Positions 1 to 12,108 of a stretch of 64,000 bases of DNA are shown piece by piece. The notes beneath the pieces were generated by a model. It did no database searches, was not told the DNA's origin, and saw nothing but the letters and a program-made list of their open reading frames with translations. This DNA comes from Sepiola atlantica (Eukaryota > Mollusca > Cephalopoda > Sepiida > Sepiolidae). Numbering within the stretch: the first letter of the stretch is position 1; each line of letters begins with the position of its first letter. Location: NCBI GenBank assembly GCA_963556195.1, contig CAUVYP010001198.1, forward strand, positions 806,001 through 870,000, written 5' to 3'. The translations under genes and the position numbers were made by a program.

Positions 1-2412
1 CGTTTTAAAGTTGATAGCGCTTTTGTTTATAACTTCCACATTTATTCGAATTGTGCCACGAAACTTTGCAGACCATCGCGGAGAGGCATTTTCTACTGAA
101 GTACCAAGTTTCAGAAGTGCAGATCTTGTACTGCCGGAAATATGTCGATACAAACTGAATACGCAAAACATCAACAAAATTAGGCGCGTTTTAAAGTTGA
201 TATCGCTTTTGTTTATAACTTTTAAATTTATTTGAATTGTGAAACGAAACTTTGTAGACAGTCGCGGAGACACATTTTCTACTGAAGTACCAAGTTTCAG
301 AAGTGCAGCTCTTGTACTACCGGAGATGTGTCGATACAAACTGAATACGCAAAACATCTACAAAATTTAGTGCGTTTTAAAGTTGATAGCGCTTTTGTTT
401 ATAACTTCCACATTTATTCGAATTGTGAAACGAAACTTTGCAGACCGTCGCGGAAGTGCATTATCTACTGGAGTACAAAGTTTCAGAAGTGCAGCTCTTG
501 TACTACCGGAGATGTGTCGATACAAACTGAATACGCAAAACATCTACAAAATTTAGTGCGTTTTAAAGTTGATATCGCTTTTGTTTATAACTTCCACATT
601 TATTCGAATTGTGAAACGAAACTTTGTAGACAGTCGCGGAGACACATTTTCTACTGACGTACCGAGGTTCAGAAGTGCAGCTCTTGTACTACCGGAGATA
701 TGTCGATACAAACTGATCACGCAAAACATCTACAAAATTTAGCGCGTTTAAAAGTTGATAGCGCTTTTGTTTATAACTTTCAGATTTATTCGAATTGTGC
801 CACGAAACTTTACAGACCATCGCGGAGAGGCATTTTCTACTTAAGTACCAAGTTTCAGAAGTGCAGCTCTTTTACTGCCTGATATATGTCGATACAAACT
901 GAATACGCAAAACATCAACAAAATTAAGCGCGTTTTAAAGTTGATATCGCTTTTGTTTATAACTTCCACATTTATTCGAATTGTGAAACGAAACTTTGCA
1001 GACCGTCGCGGAAGTGCATTATCTACTGGAGTACAAAGTTTCAGAAGTGCAGCTCTTGTACTACCGGAGATGTGTCGATACAAACTGAATACGCAAAACA
1101 TCTACAAAATTCAGTGCGTTTTCAAGTTGATATCGCTTTTGTTTATAACTTCCACATTTATTTGAATTGTGAAACGAAACTTTGTAGACAGTCGCGGAGA
1201 CACATTTTCTACTGAAGTACCAAGGTTCAGAAGTGCAGCTCTTGTACTACCGGAGATATGTCGATACAAACTGAATACGCAAAACATTTACAAAATTTAG
1301 CGCGTTTAAAAGTTGATAGCGCTTTTGTTTATAACTTTCAGATTTATTCGAATTGTGCCACGAAACTTTACAGACCATCGCGGAGAGGCATTTTCTACTG
1401 AAGTACCAAGTTTCAGAAGTGCAGCTCTTGTACTGCCGGAGATATGTCGATACAAACTGAATACGCAAAACATCAACAAAATTAAGCGCGTTTTAAAGTT
1501 GATATCGCTTTTGTTTATAACTTCCACATTTATTCGAATTGTGCCACGAAACTTTGCAGACAGTCGCGGAGACACATTTTCCACTGAAGTACCAAGTTTC
1601 AGAAGTGCAGCTCTTGTACTACCGGAGATATGTCGATACAAACTGAATACGCAAAACATCAACAAAATTTAGCGCGTTTTAAAGTTGATATCGCTTTTGT
1701 TTATAACTTGCACATTTATTCGAATTGTGAAACGAAACTTTGTAGACAGTCGCGGAGACACATTTTCTACTGAAGTACCAAGTTTCAGAAGTGCAGATCT
1801 TGTACTACCGGAGATGTGTCGATACAAACTGAATACGCAAAACATCTACAAAATTTAGTGCGTTTTAAAGTTGATATCGCTTTTGTTTATAACTTCCACT
1901 TTTATTCGAATTGTGCCACGAAACTTTGCAGACCGTCGCGGTGAGGCATTTTCTACTGAAGTACCAAGGTTCAGATGTGCAGCTCTTGTACTACCGGAGA
2001 TATGTCGATACAAACTGAATACGCAAAACATCTACAAAATTTAGCGCGTTTAAAAGTTGATAGCGCTTTTGTTTATAACTTTCAGATTTATTCGAATTGT
2101 GCCACGAAACTTTACAGACCATCGCGGAGAGGCATTTTCTACTGAAGTACCAAGTTTCAGAAGTGCAGCTCTTGTACTGCCGGAGATATGTCGATACAAA
2201 CTGAATACGCAAAACATCAACAAAATTTAGCGCGTTTTAAAGTTGATATCGCTTTTGTTTATAACTTGCACATTTATTCGAATTGTGAAACGAAACTTTG
2301 TAGACAGTCGGGGAGACAAATTTTCTACTGAAGTACCAAGTTTCAGAAGTGCAGCTCTTGTACTACCGGAGATATGTCGATACAAACTGAATACGCAAAA
2401 CATCAACAAAAT

Positions 2413-4838
2413 TTAGCGCGTTTTAAAGTTAATATCGCTTTTGTTTATAACTTCCACATTTATTCGAATTGTGAAACCAAACTTTGTAGACAGTCGCGGA
2501 GACACATCTTCTACTGAAGTACCAAGTTTCAGAAGTGCAGCTCTTGTACTGCCGGAGATATGTCGATACAAACTGAATACGCAAAACATCAACAAAATTA
2601 AGCGCGTTTTAAAGTTGATAGCGCTTTTGTTTATAACTTCCACATTTATTCGAATTGTGCCACGAAACTTTGCAGACCATCGCGGAGAGGCATTTTCTAC
2701 TGAAGTACCAAGTTTCAGAAGTGCAGCTCTGGTACTGCCGGAGATATGTCGATACAAACTGAATACGCAAAACATCAACAAAATTAGGCGCGTTTTAAAG
2801 TTGATATCGCTTTTGTTTTTAACTTTTACATTTATTTGAATTGTGAAACGAAACTTTGTAGACAGTCGCGGAGACACATTTTCTACTGAAGTACCAAGTT
2901 TCAGAAGTGCAGCTCTTGTACTACCGGAGATGTGTCGATACAAACTGAATACGCAAAACATCTACAAAATTTAGTGCGTTTTAAAGTTGATAGCGCTTTT
3001 GTTTATAACTTCCACATTTATTCGAATTGTGAAACGAAACTTTGCAGACCGTCGCGGAAGTGCATTATCTACTGGAGTACAAAGTTTCAGAAGTGCAGCT
3101 CTTGTACTACCGGAGATGTGTCGATACAAACTGAATACGCAAAACATCTACAAAATTTAGTGCGTTTTAAAGTTGATATCGCTTTTGTTTATAACTTCCA
3201 CATTTATTCGAATTGTGAAACGAAACTTTGTAGACAGTCGCGGAGACACATTTTCTACTGAAGTACCAAGGTTCAGAAGTGCAGCTCTTGTACTACCGGA
3301 GATATGTCGATACAAACTGAATACGCAAAACATCTACAAAATTTAGCGCGTTTAAAAGTTGATAGCGCTTTTGTTTATAACTTTCAGATTTATTCGAATT
3401 GTGCCACGAAACTTTACAGACCATCGCGGAGAGGCATTTTCTACTGAAGTACCAAGTTTCAGAAGTGCAGCTCTTGTACTGCCGGAGATATGTCGATACA
3501 AACTGAATACGCAAAACATCAACAAAATTAAGCGCGTTTTAAAGTTGATATCGCTTTTGTTTATAACTTCCACATTTATTCGAATTGTGCCACGAAACTT
3601 TGCAGACAGTCGCGGAGACACATTTTCCACTGAAGTACCAAGTTTCAGAAGTGCAGCTCTTGTACTACCGGAGATATGTCGATACAAACTGAATACGCAA
3701 AACATCAACAAAATTTAGCGCGTTTTAAAGTTGATATCGCTTTTGTTTATAACTTGCACATTTATTCGAATTGTGAAACGAAACTTTGTAGACAGTCGGG
3801 GAGACACATTTTCTACTGAAGTACCAAGTTTCAGAAGTGCAGCTCTTGTACTACCGGAGATATGTCGATACAAACTGAATACGCAAAACATCAACAAAAT
3901 TTAGCGCGTTTTAAAGTTAATATCGCTTTTGTTTATAACTTCCACATTTATTCGAATTGTGAAACGAAACTTTGTAGACAGTCGCGGAGACACATTTTCT
4001 ACTGAAGTACCAAGTTTCAGAAGTGCAGCTCTTGTACTGCCGGAGATATGTCGATACAAACTGAATACGCAAAACATCAACAAAATTAAGCGCGTTTTAA
4101 AGTTGATAGCGCTTTTGTTTATAACTTCCACATTTATTCGAATTGTGCCACGAAACTTTGCAGACCATCGCGGAGAGGCATTTTCTACTGAAGTACCAAG
4201 TTTCAGAAGTGCAGCTCTTGTACTGCCGGAAATATGTCGATACAAACTGAATACGCAAAACATCAACAAAATTAGGCGCGTTTTAAAGTTGATATCGCTT
4301 TTGTTTATAACTTTTAAATTTATTTGAATTGTGAAACGAAACTTTGTAGACAGTCGCGGAGACACATTTTCTACTGAAGTACCAAGTTTCAGAAGTGCAG
4401 CTCTTGTACTACCGGAGATGTGTCGATACAAACTGAATACGCAAAACATCTACAAAATTTAGTGCGTTTTAAAGTTGATAGCGCTTTTGTTTATAACTTC
4501 CACATTTATTCGAATTGTGAAACGAAACTTTGCAGACCGTCGCGGAAGTGCATTATCTACTGGAGTACCAAGGTTCAGAAGTGCAGCTCTTGTACTACCG
4601 GAGATGTGTCGATACAAACTGAATACGCAAAACATCTACAAAATTTAGTGCGTTTTAAAGTTGATATCGCTTTTGTTTATAACTTCCACATTTATTCGAA
4701 TTGTGAAACGAAACTTTGTAGACACTCGCGGAGACACATCTTCTACTGAAGTACCGAGGTTCAGAAGTGCAGCTCTTGTACTACCGGAGATATGTCGATA
4801 CAAACTGATCACGCAAAACATCTACAAAATTTAGCGCG
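2413..4838 (+). repeat. Nested 8-monomer (1488-bp) repeat, two adjacent copies
   Basis: Units from about 2227 to 3350 reappear at 3715-4838, shifted by 1488 bp = 8 monomers, with only scattered substitutions. Matching landmarks include the unusual GTTAATATCGC start near 2431 and 3919 and the GGGGAGACA variant near 2310 and 3798. This period is internal to the larger 23-monomer unit of region A, so it records a later or local duplication. Confidence 0.75.
3163..3348 (+). repeat. Representative class-2 monomer ('aaacg / tagacagtcg / gacac' type)
   Basis: A near-consensus unit of the second variant family. Relative to class 1 it has a linked set of differences: GTGAAACG instead of GTGCCACG, TTTGTAGACAGTCG instead of TTTGCAGACCATCG, GGAGACACA instead of GGAGAGGCA, and usually ACTACCGG instead of ACTGCCGG. 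These differences travel together in most units, so they mark two old sequence families and not random mutation. Intermediate combinations also occur, for example CAGACAGTCG with GACAC, or CAGACCGTCG with GAAGTGCATTATC. These look like products of exchange between the families. Confidence 0.85.
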
Positions 4839-6882
4839 TTTAAAAGTTGATAGCGCTTTTGTTTATAACTTTCAGATTTATTCGAATTGTGCCACGAAAC
4901 TTTACAGACCATCGCGGAGAGGCATTTTCTACTGAAGTACCAAGTTTCAGAAGTGCAGCTCTTGTACTGCCCGATATATGTCGATACAAACTGAATACGC
5001 AAAACATCAACAAAATTAAGCGCGTTTTAAAGTTGATATCGCTTTTGTTTATAACTTCCACATTTATTCGAATTGTGCCACGAAACTTTGTAGACAGTCG
5101 CGGAGACACATTTTCTACTGAAGTACCAAGTTTCAGAAGTGCAGCTCTTGTACTACCGGAGATGTGTCGATACAAACTGAATACGCAAAACATCTACAAA
5201 ATTTAGTGCGTTTGCAAGTTGATAGCGCTTTTGTTTATAACTTCCACATTTATTCGAATTGTGACACGAAACTTTGCAGACCGTCGCGGAAGTGCATTAT
5301 CTACTGGAGTACAAAGTTTCAGAAGTGCAGCTCTTGTACTACCGGAGATGTGTCGATACAAACTGAATACGCAAAACATCTACAAAATTCAGTGCGTTTT
5401 CAAGTTGATATCGCTTTTGTTTATAACTTCCACATTTATTTGAATTGTGAAACGAAACTTTGTAGACAGTCGCGGAGACACATTTTCTACTGAAGTACCA
5501 AGGTTCAGAAGTGCAGCTCTTGTACTACCGGAGATATGTCGATACAAACTGAATACGCAAAACATCTACAAAATTTAGCGCGTTTAAAAGTTGATAGCGC
5601 TTTTGTTTATAACTTTCAGATTTATTCGAATTGTGCCACGAAACTTTACAGACCATCGCGGAGAGGCATTTTCTACTGAAGTACCAAGTTTCAGAAGTGC
5701 AGCTCTTGTACTGCGGGAGATATGTCGATACAAACTGAATACGCAAAACATCAACAAAATTAAGCGCGTTTTAAAGTTGATATCGCTTTTGTTTATAACT
5801 TCCACATTTATTCGAATTGTGCCACGAAACTTTGCAGACAGTCGCGGAGACACATTTTCCACTGAAGTACCAAGTTTCAGAAGTGCAGCTCTTGTACTAC
5901 CGGAGATATGTCGATACAAACTGAATACGCAAAACATCAACAAAATTTAGCGCGTTTTAAAGTTGATATCGCTTTTGTTTATAACTTGCACATTTATTCG
6001 AATTGTGAAACAAAACTTTGTAGACAGTCGCGGAGACACATTTTCTACTGAAGTACCAAGTTTCAGAAGTGCAGATCTTGTACTACCGGAGATGTGTCGA
6101 TACAAACTGAATACGCAAAACATCTACAAAATTTAGTGCGTTTTAAAGTTGATATCGCTTTTGTTTATAACTTCCACTTTTATTCGAATTGTGCCACGAA
6201 ACTTTGCAGACCGTCGCGGAGAGGCATTTTCTACTGAAGTACCAAGGTTCAGATGTGCAGCTCTTGTACTACCGGAGATATGTCGATACAAACTGAATAC
6301 GCAAAACATCTACAAAATTTAGCGCGTTTAAAAGTTGATAGCGCTTTTGTTTATAACTTTCAGATTTATTCGAATTGTGCCACGAAACTTTACAGACCAT
6401 CGCGGAGAGGCATTTTCTACTGAAGTACCAAGTTTCAGAAGTGCAGCTCTTGTACTGCCGGAGATATGTCGATACAAACTGAATACGCAAAACATCAACA
6501 AAATTTAGCGCGTTTTAAAGTTGATATCGCTTTTGTTTATAACTTCCACATTTATTCGAATTGTGCCACGAAACTTTGCAGACAGTCGCGGAGACACATT
6601 TTCCACTGAAGTACCAAGTTTCAGAAGTGCAGCTCTTGTACTACCGGAGATATGTCGATACAAACTGAATACGCAAAACATCAACAAAATTCAGCGCGTT
6701 TTAAAGTTGATATCGCTTTTGTTTATAACTTGCACATTTATTCGAATTGTGAAACGAAACTTTGTAGACAGTCGGGGAGACACATTTTCTACTGAAGTAC
6801 CAAGTTTCAGAAGTGCAGCTCTTGTACTGCCGGAGATATGTCGATACAAACTGAATACGCAAAACATCAACAAAATTAAGCG

Positions 6883-7068
6883 CGTTTTAAAGTTGATAGC
6901 GCTTTTGTTTATAACTTCCACATTTATTCGAATTGTGCCACGAAACTTTGCAGACCATCGCGGAGAGGCATTTTCTACTGAAGTACCAAGTTTCAGAAGT
7001 GCAGCTCTTGTACTGCCGGAGATATGTCGATACAAACTGAATACGCAAAACATCAACAAAATTAGGCG
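6883..7068 (+). repeat. Representative class-1 monomer ('ccacg / cagaccatcg / gaggc' type)
   Basis: A near-consensus unit of the first variant family. Positions within the monomer: EcoRV-like GATATC or its alternative GATAGC near 13-18 (this copy has GATAGC); a strongly conserved GCTTTTGTTTATAAC box at 19-33; palindrome ATTCGAAT at 44-51; CCACGAAACTTTGCAGACC around 56-74; GAGAGGCATTTTC around 81-93; imperfect hairpin at 100-132; CTGCCGGAGATATG around 131-144; and a conserved stretch from CGATACAAACTG to CAAAACAT at about 146-171. The unit ends in a variable junction (TTTAG, TTAAG, TTAGG or TTCAG) before the next GCG. It has no start/stop arrangement, promoter or RNA-gene box that I can support. 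Confidence 0.9.
6982..7014 (+). other. Imperfect hairpin conserved in the satellite monomer (example copy)
   Basis: Left arm AGTACCAAG (6982-6990) and right arm CTTGTACT (7007-7014) are inverted complements with one bulged C, separated by the 16-nt loop 6991-7006. The same dyad sits at monomer positions 100-132 in most units of the window. Units reading ACTTCCGG after the right arm, for example 21269-21305, extend it to a 10-bp stem (GAAGTACCAAG with CTTGTACTTC). Known: dyad symmetries that can form hairpins or cruciforms have been described in centromeric satellites of several lineages. Any function here is inference. Confidence 0.6.
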
Positions 7069-7998
7069 CGTTTTAAAGTTGATATCGCTTTTGTTTATAA
7101 CTTTTACATTTATTTGAATTGTGAAACGAAACTTTGTAGACAGTCGCGGAGACAAATTTTCTACTGAAGTACCAAGGTTCAGAAGTGCAGCTCTTGTACT
7201 TGCGGAGATGTGTCGATACAAACTGAATACGCAAAACATCTACAAAATTTAGTGCGGTTTAAAGTTGATAGCGCTTTTGTTTACAACTTCCACATTTATT
7301 CGAATTGTGAAACGAAACTTTGCAGACCGTCGCGGAAGTGCATTATCTACTGGAGTACAAAGTTTCAGAAGTGCAGCTCTTGTACTACCGGAGATGTGTC
7401 GATACAAACTGAATACGCAAAACATCTACAAAATTTAGTGCGTTTTAAAGTTGATATCGCTTTTGTTTATAACTTCCACATTTATTCGAATTGTGAAACG
7501 AAACTTTGTAGACAGTCGCGGAGACACATTTTCTACTGAAGTACCGAGGTTCAGAAGTGCAGCTCTTGTACTACCGGAGATATGTCGATACAAACTGAAT
7601 ACGCAAAACATCTACAAAATTTAGCGCGTTTAAAAGTTGATAGCGCTTTTGTTTATAACTTTCAGATTTATTCGAATTGTGCCACGAAACTTTACAGACC
7701 ATCGCGGAGAGGCATTTTCTACTGAAGTACCAAGTTTCAGAAGTGCAGCTCGTGTACTGCTGGAGATATGTCGATACAAACTGAATACGCAAAACATCAA
7801 CAAAATTAAGCGCGTTTTAAAGTTGATATCGCTTTTGTTTATAACTTCCACATTTATTCGAATTGTGCCACGAAACTTTGCAGACAGTCGCGGAGACACA
7901 TTTTCCACTGAAGTACCAAGTTTCAGAAGTGCAGCTCTTGTACTACCGGAGATATGTCGATACAAACTGAATACGCAAAACATCAACAAAATTTAGCG

Positions 7999-8252
7999 CG
8001 TTTTAAAGTTGATATCGCTTTTGTTTATAACTTGCACATTTATTCGAATTGTGAAACGAAACTTTGTAGACAGTCGCGGAGACACATTTTCTACTGAAGT
8101 ACCAAGTTTCAGAAGTGCAGATCTTGAAACTTTGCAGACCGTCGCGGAAGTGACTTTTCTACTGAAGTACCAAGTTTCAGAAGTGCAGCTCTTGTACTAC
8201 CGGAGATGTGTCGATACAAACTGAATACGCAAAACACCTACAAAATTTAGTG
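7999..8252 (+). repeat. 254-bp composite monomer created by a 118-bp deletion
   Basis: The left 128 bp (7999-8126) belong to a monomer type with ACTTGCACATTT and GCAGATCTTG, like the full-length units at 1675-1860 and 5953-6138. The sequence then jumps at 8126/8127 to monomer position 61 (AAACTTTGCAGACCGTCG) of a second type carrying GGAAGTGACTTTTC, like the full-length unit at 17825-18010. Two 186-bp units are thus fused with 118 bp lost, leaving a 68-bp extra piece. At most one base (G) of microhomology is visible at the join. Confidence 0.9.
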
Positions 8253-9368
8253 CGTTTTTAAGTTGATATCGCTTTTGTTTATAACTTCCACATTTATTCG
8301 AATTGTGAAACGAAACTTTGTAGACAGTCGCGGATACACATTTTCTACTGAAGTACCAAGTTTCAGAAGTGCAGATCTTGTACTACCGGAGATATGTCGA
8401 TACAAACTGAATACGCAAAACATCTACAAATTTTAGCGCGTTTAAAAGTTGATAGCGCTTTTGTTTATAACTTTCAGATTTATTCGAATTATGCCACGAA
8501 ACTTTGCAGACCATCGCGGAGAAGCATTTTCTACAAAAGTACCAAGTTTCAGAAGTGCAGCTCTTGTACTGCCGGAGATATGTCGATACAAACTGAATAC
8601 GCAAAACATCAACAAAATTAAGCGCGTTTTAAAGTTGATATCGCTTTTGTTTATAACTTCCACATTTATTCGAATTGAGCCACGAAACTTTGCAGACAGT
8701 CGCGGAGACACATTTTCTAATGAGGTACTAAGATTAAGAAGTGCAGCTTTTGTACTACCGGAGATATGTCGATACAAACTGAATACGTAAAACATCTACA
8801 AAATTTAGCGCGTCTTCAAGTTGATATCGCTTTTGTTTATAACTTTCAGATTTATTCGAATTGTGCCACGAAACTTTGCAGACCATCGCGGAGAGGCATT
8901 TTCTACTGAAGTACCAAGTTTCAGAAGTGCAGCTCTTGTACTGCCAGAGATATGTCGATACAAACTGAATACGCAAAACATCTACAAAATTTAGCGCGTT
9001 TAAAAGTTGATAGCGCTTTTGTTTATAACTTTCAGATTTATTCGAATTGTGCCACGAAACTTTGCAGACCATCGAGGAGAGGCATTTTCTACTGAAGTAC
9101 TAAGTTTCAGAAGTGCAGCTCTTGTACTGCCGAGGATATGTCGATACAAACTGAATACGCAAAACATCAACAAAATTTAGCGCGTTTTAAAGTTGATATC
9201 GCTTTTGTTTATAACTTCCACATTTATTCGAATTGTGCCACGAAACTTTGCAGACAGTCGCGGAGACACATTTTCCACTGAAGTACCAAGTTTCAGAAGT
9301 GCAGCTCTTGTACTACCGGCGATATGTCGATACAAACTGAATACGCAAAACATCAACAAAATTTAGCG
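7999..9368 (+). repeat. 1370-bp higher-order repeat, copy 1
   Basis: Seven units: a 254-bp composite monomer (7999-8252) followed by 186-bp monomers starting at 8253, 8439, 8625, 8811, 8997 and 9183. Diagnostic variants are GCGGATACAC in unit 2, AATTATGCC and GAGAAGCA in unit 3, AATTGAGCC with TCTAATGAGG in unit 4, CGTCTTCAAG in unit 5, ATCGAGGAG with CCGAGGATATG in unit 6, and TTTTCCACTG in unit 7. This copy differs from copies 2 and 3 at several sites, for example CTACAAAAGTACC near 8531 where they have CTACTGAAGTACG. Confidence 0.9.
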
Positions 9369-10738
9369 CGTTTTAAAGTTGATATCGCTTTTGTTTATAA
9401 CTTGCACATTTATTCGAATTGTGAAACGAAACTTTGTAGACAGTCGCGGAGACACATTTTCTACTGAAGTACCAAGTTTCAGAAGTGCAGATCTTGAAAC
9501 TTTGCAGACCGTCGCGGAAGTGACTTTTCTACTGAAGTACCAAGTTTCAGAAGTGCAGCTCTTGTACTACCGGAGATGTGTCGATACAAACTGAATACGC
9601 AAAACACCTACAAAATTTAGTGCGTTTTTAAGTTGATATCGCTTTTGTTTATAACTTCCACATTTATTCGAATTGTGAAACGAAACTTTGTAGACAGTCG
9701 CGGATACACATTTTCTACTGAAGTACCAAGTTTCAGAAGTGCAGATCTTGTACTACCGGAGATATGTCGATACAAACTGAATACGCAAAACATCTACAAA
9801 TTTTAGCGCGTTTAAAAGTTGATAGCGCTTTTGTTTATAACTTTCAGATTTATTCGAATTAGGCCACGAAACTTTGCAGACCATCGCGGAGAAGCATTTT
9901 CTACTGAAGTACGAAGTTTCAGAAGTGCAGCTCTTGTACTGCCGGAGATATGTCGATACAAACTGAATACGCAAAACATCAACAAAATTAAGCGCGTTTT
10001 AAAGTTGATATCGCTTTTGTTTATAACTTTCACATTTATTCGAATTGAGCCACGAAACTTTGCAGACAGTCGCGGAGACACATTTTCTAATGAGGTACTA
10101 AGATTAAGAAGTGCAGCTTTTGTACTACCGGAGATATGTCGATACAAACTGAATACGTAAAACATCTACAAAATTTAGCGCGTCTTCAAGTTGATATCGC
10201 TTTTGTTTATAACTTTCAGATTTATTCGAATTGTGCCACGAAACTTTGCAGACCATCGCGGAGAGGCATTTTCTACTGAAGTACCAAGTTTCAGAAGTGC
10301 AGCTCTTGTACTGCCAGAGATATGTCGATACAAACTGAATACGCAAAACATCTACAAAATTTAGCGCGTTTAAAAGTTGATAGCGCTTTTGTTTATAACT
10401 TTCAGATTTATTCGAATTGTGCCACGAAACTTTGCAGACCATCGAGGAGAGGCATTTTCTACTGAAGTACTAAGTTTCAGAAGTGCAGCTCTTGTACTGC
10501 CGAGGATATGTCGATACAAACTGAATACGCAAAACATCAACAAAATTTAGCGCGTTTTAAAGTTGATATCGCTTTTGTTTATAACTTCCACATTTATTCG
10601 AATTGTGCCACGAAACTTTGCAGACAGTCGCGGAGACACATTTTCCACTGAAGTACCAAGTTTCAGAAGTGCAGCTCTTGTACTACCGGCGATATGTCGA
10701 TACAAACTGAATACGCAAAACATCAACAAAATTTAGCG
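9369..10738 (+). repeat. 1370-bp higher-order repeat, copy 2
   Basis: Same seven-unit structure as copy 1, with the composite monomer at 9369-9622 and its fusion join at 9496/9497. It carries private changes such as AATTAGGCCACG near 9857 and GTACGAAG near 9910. At every diagnostic site I compared it equals copy 3, so these two copies are probably identical over their length and recently duplicated. Confidence 0.9.
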
Positions 10739-12108
10739 CGTTTTAAAGTTGATATCGCTTTTGTTTATAACTTGCACATTTATTCGAATTGTGAAACGAA
10801 ACTTTGTAGACAGTCGCGGAGACACATTTTCTACTGAAGTACCAAGTTTCAGAAGTGCAGATCTTGAAACTTTGCAGACCGTCGCGGAAGTGACTTTTCT
10901 ACTGAAGTACCAAGTTTCAGAAGTGCAGCTCTTGTACTACCGGAGATGTGTCGATACAAACTGAATACGCAAAACACCTACAAAATTTAGTGCGTTTTTA
11001 AGTTGATATCGCTTTTGTTTATAACTTCCACATTTATTCGAATTGTGAAACGAAACTTTGTAGACAGTCGCGGATACACATTTTCTACTGAAGTACCAAG
11101 TTTCAGAAGTGCAGATCTTGTACTACCGGAGATATGTCGATACAAACTGAATACGCAAAACATCTACAAATTTTAGCGCGTTTAAAAGTTGATAGCGCTT
11201 TTGTTTATAACTTTCAGATTTATTCGAATTAGGCCACGAAACTTTGCAGACCATCGCGGAGAAGCATTTTCTACTGAAGTACGAAGTTTCAGAAGTGCAG
11301 CTCTTGTACTGCCGGAGATATGTCGATACAAACTGAATACGCAAAACATCAACAAAATTAAGCGCGTTTTAAAGTTGATATCGCTTTTGTTTATAACTTT
11401 CACATTTATTCGAATTGAGCCACGAAACTTTGCAGACAGTCGCGGAGACACATTTTCTAATGAGGTACTAAGATTAAGAAGTGCAGCTTTTGTACTACCG
11501 GAGATATGTCGATACAAACTGAATACGTAAAACATCTACAAAATTTAGCGCGTCTTCAAGTTGATATCGCTTTTGTTTATAACTTTCAGATTTATTCGAA
11601 TTGTGCCACGAAACTTTGCAGACCATCGCGGAGAGGCATTTTCTACTGAAGTACCAAGTTTCAGAAGTGCAGCTCTTGTACTGCCAGAGATATGTCGATA
11701 CAAACTGAATACGCAAAACATCTACAAAATTTAGCGCGTTTAAAAGTTGATAGCGCTTTTGTTTATAACTTTCAGATTTATTCGAATTGTGCCACGAAAC
11801 TTTGCAGACCATCGAGGAGAGGCATTTTCTACTGAAGTACTAAGTTTCAGAAGTGCAGCTCTTGTACTGCCGAGGATATGTCGATACAAACTGAATACGC
11901 AAAACATCAACAAAATTTAGCGCGTTTTAAAGTTGATATCGCTTTTGTTTATAACTTCCACATTTATTCGAATTGTGCCACGAAACTTTGCAGACAGTCG
12001 CGGAGACACATTTTCCACTGAAGTACCAAGTTTCAGAAGTGCAGCTCTTGTACTACCGGCGATATGTCGATACAAACTGAATACGCAAAACATCAACAAA
12101 ATTTAGCG
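10739..12108 (+). repeat. 1370-bp higher-order repeat, copy 3
   Basis: Composite monomer at 10739-10992 with the join at 10866/10867, then six 186-bp monomers. It shares AATTAGGCC (near 11227) and GTACGAAG (near 11280) with copy 2, and I found no difference from copy 2 at the sites checked. Near-perfect adjacent copies of this size can also be mis-assembled in copy number, so the count of four should be taken as provisional. Confidence 0.9.

Larger units (their letters stand above)
1..7998 (+). repeat. Region A: 43 monomers forming a 23-monomer (4278-bp) higher-order repeat
   Basis: From base 1 to 7998 the phase is exactly 43 x 186 with no net indel. Variant blocks recur with a 4278-bp offset: 1117-3718 matches 5395-7996 in variant order, for example the blocks near 1306/5584, 1991/6269, 2413/6691, 2932/7210 and 3352/7630. 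The first few units match at a 22-monomer offset instead: 1-900 resembles 4093-4990, including a private TGATCA site near 715 and 4807. One monomer was therefore gained or lost between the two copies near 5023-5208. No gene is present. Confidence 0.8.

Noticed and set aside
3268..3282. RNA polymerase III B box (GGTTCAGAAG) suggesting a tRNA-derived SINE
   Set aside because: It matches only the first bases of GGTTCGANTCC, is usually AGTTTCAG in other units, and no A box or cloverleaf accompanies it.
6924..6945. CENP-B box (TTCG....A..CGGG) at the TTCGAATTG site
   Set aside because: Only the TTCG core fits. The required A and CGGG are absent in both main variant families (TTCGAATTGTGCCACG and TTCGAATTGTGAAACG), and the complementary strand around CCGGAGATATG does not fit either.
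8127..8252. Mobile-element insertion at the 68-bp extra piece
   Set aside because: The extra piece is itself satellite sequence in the same orientation and is fully explained by a 118-bp deletion joining two monomers. No terminal inverted repeats or target-site duplication are seen.
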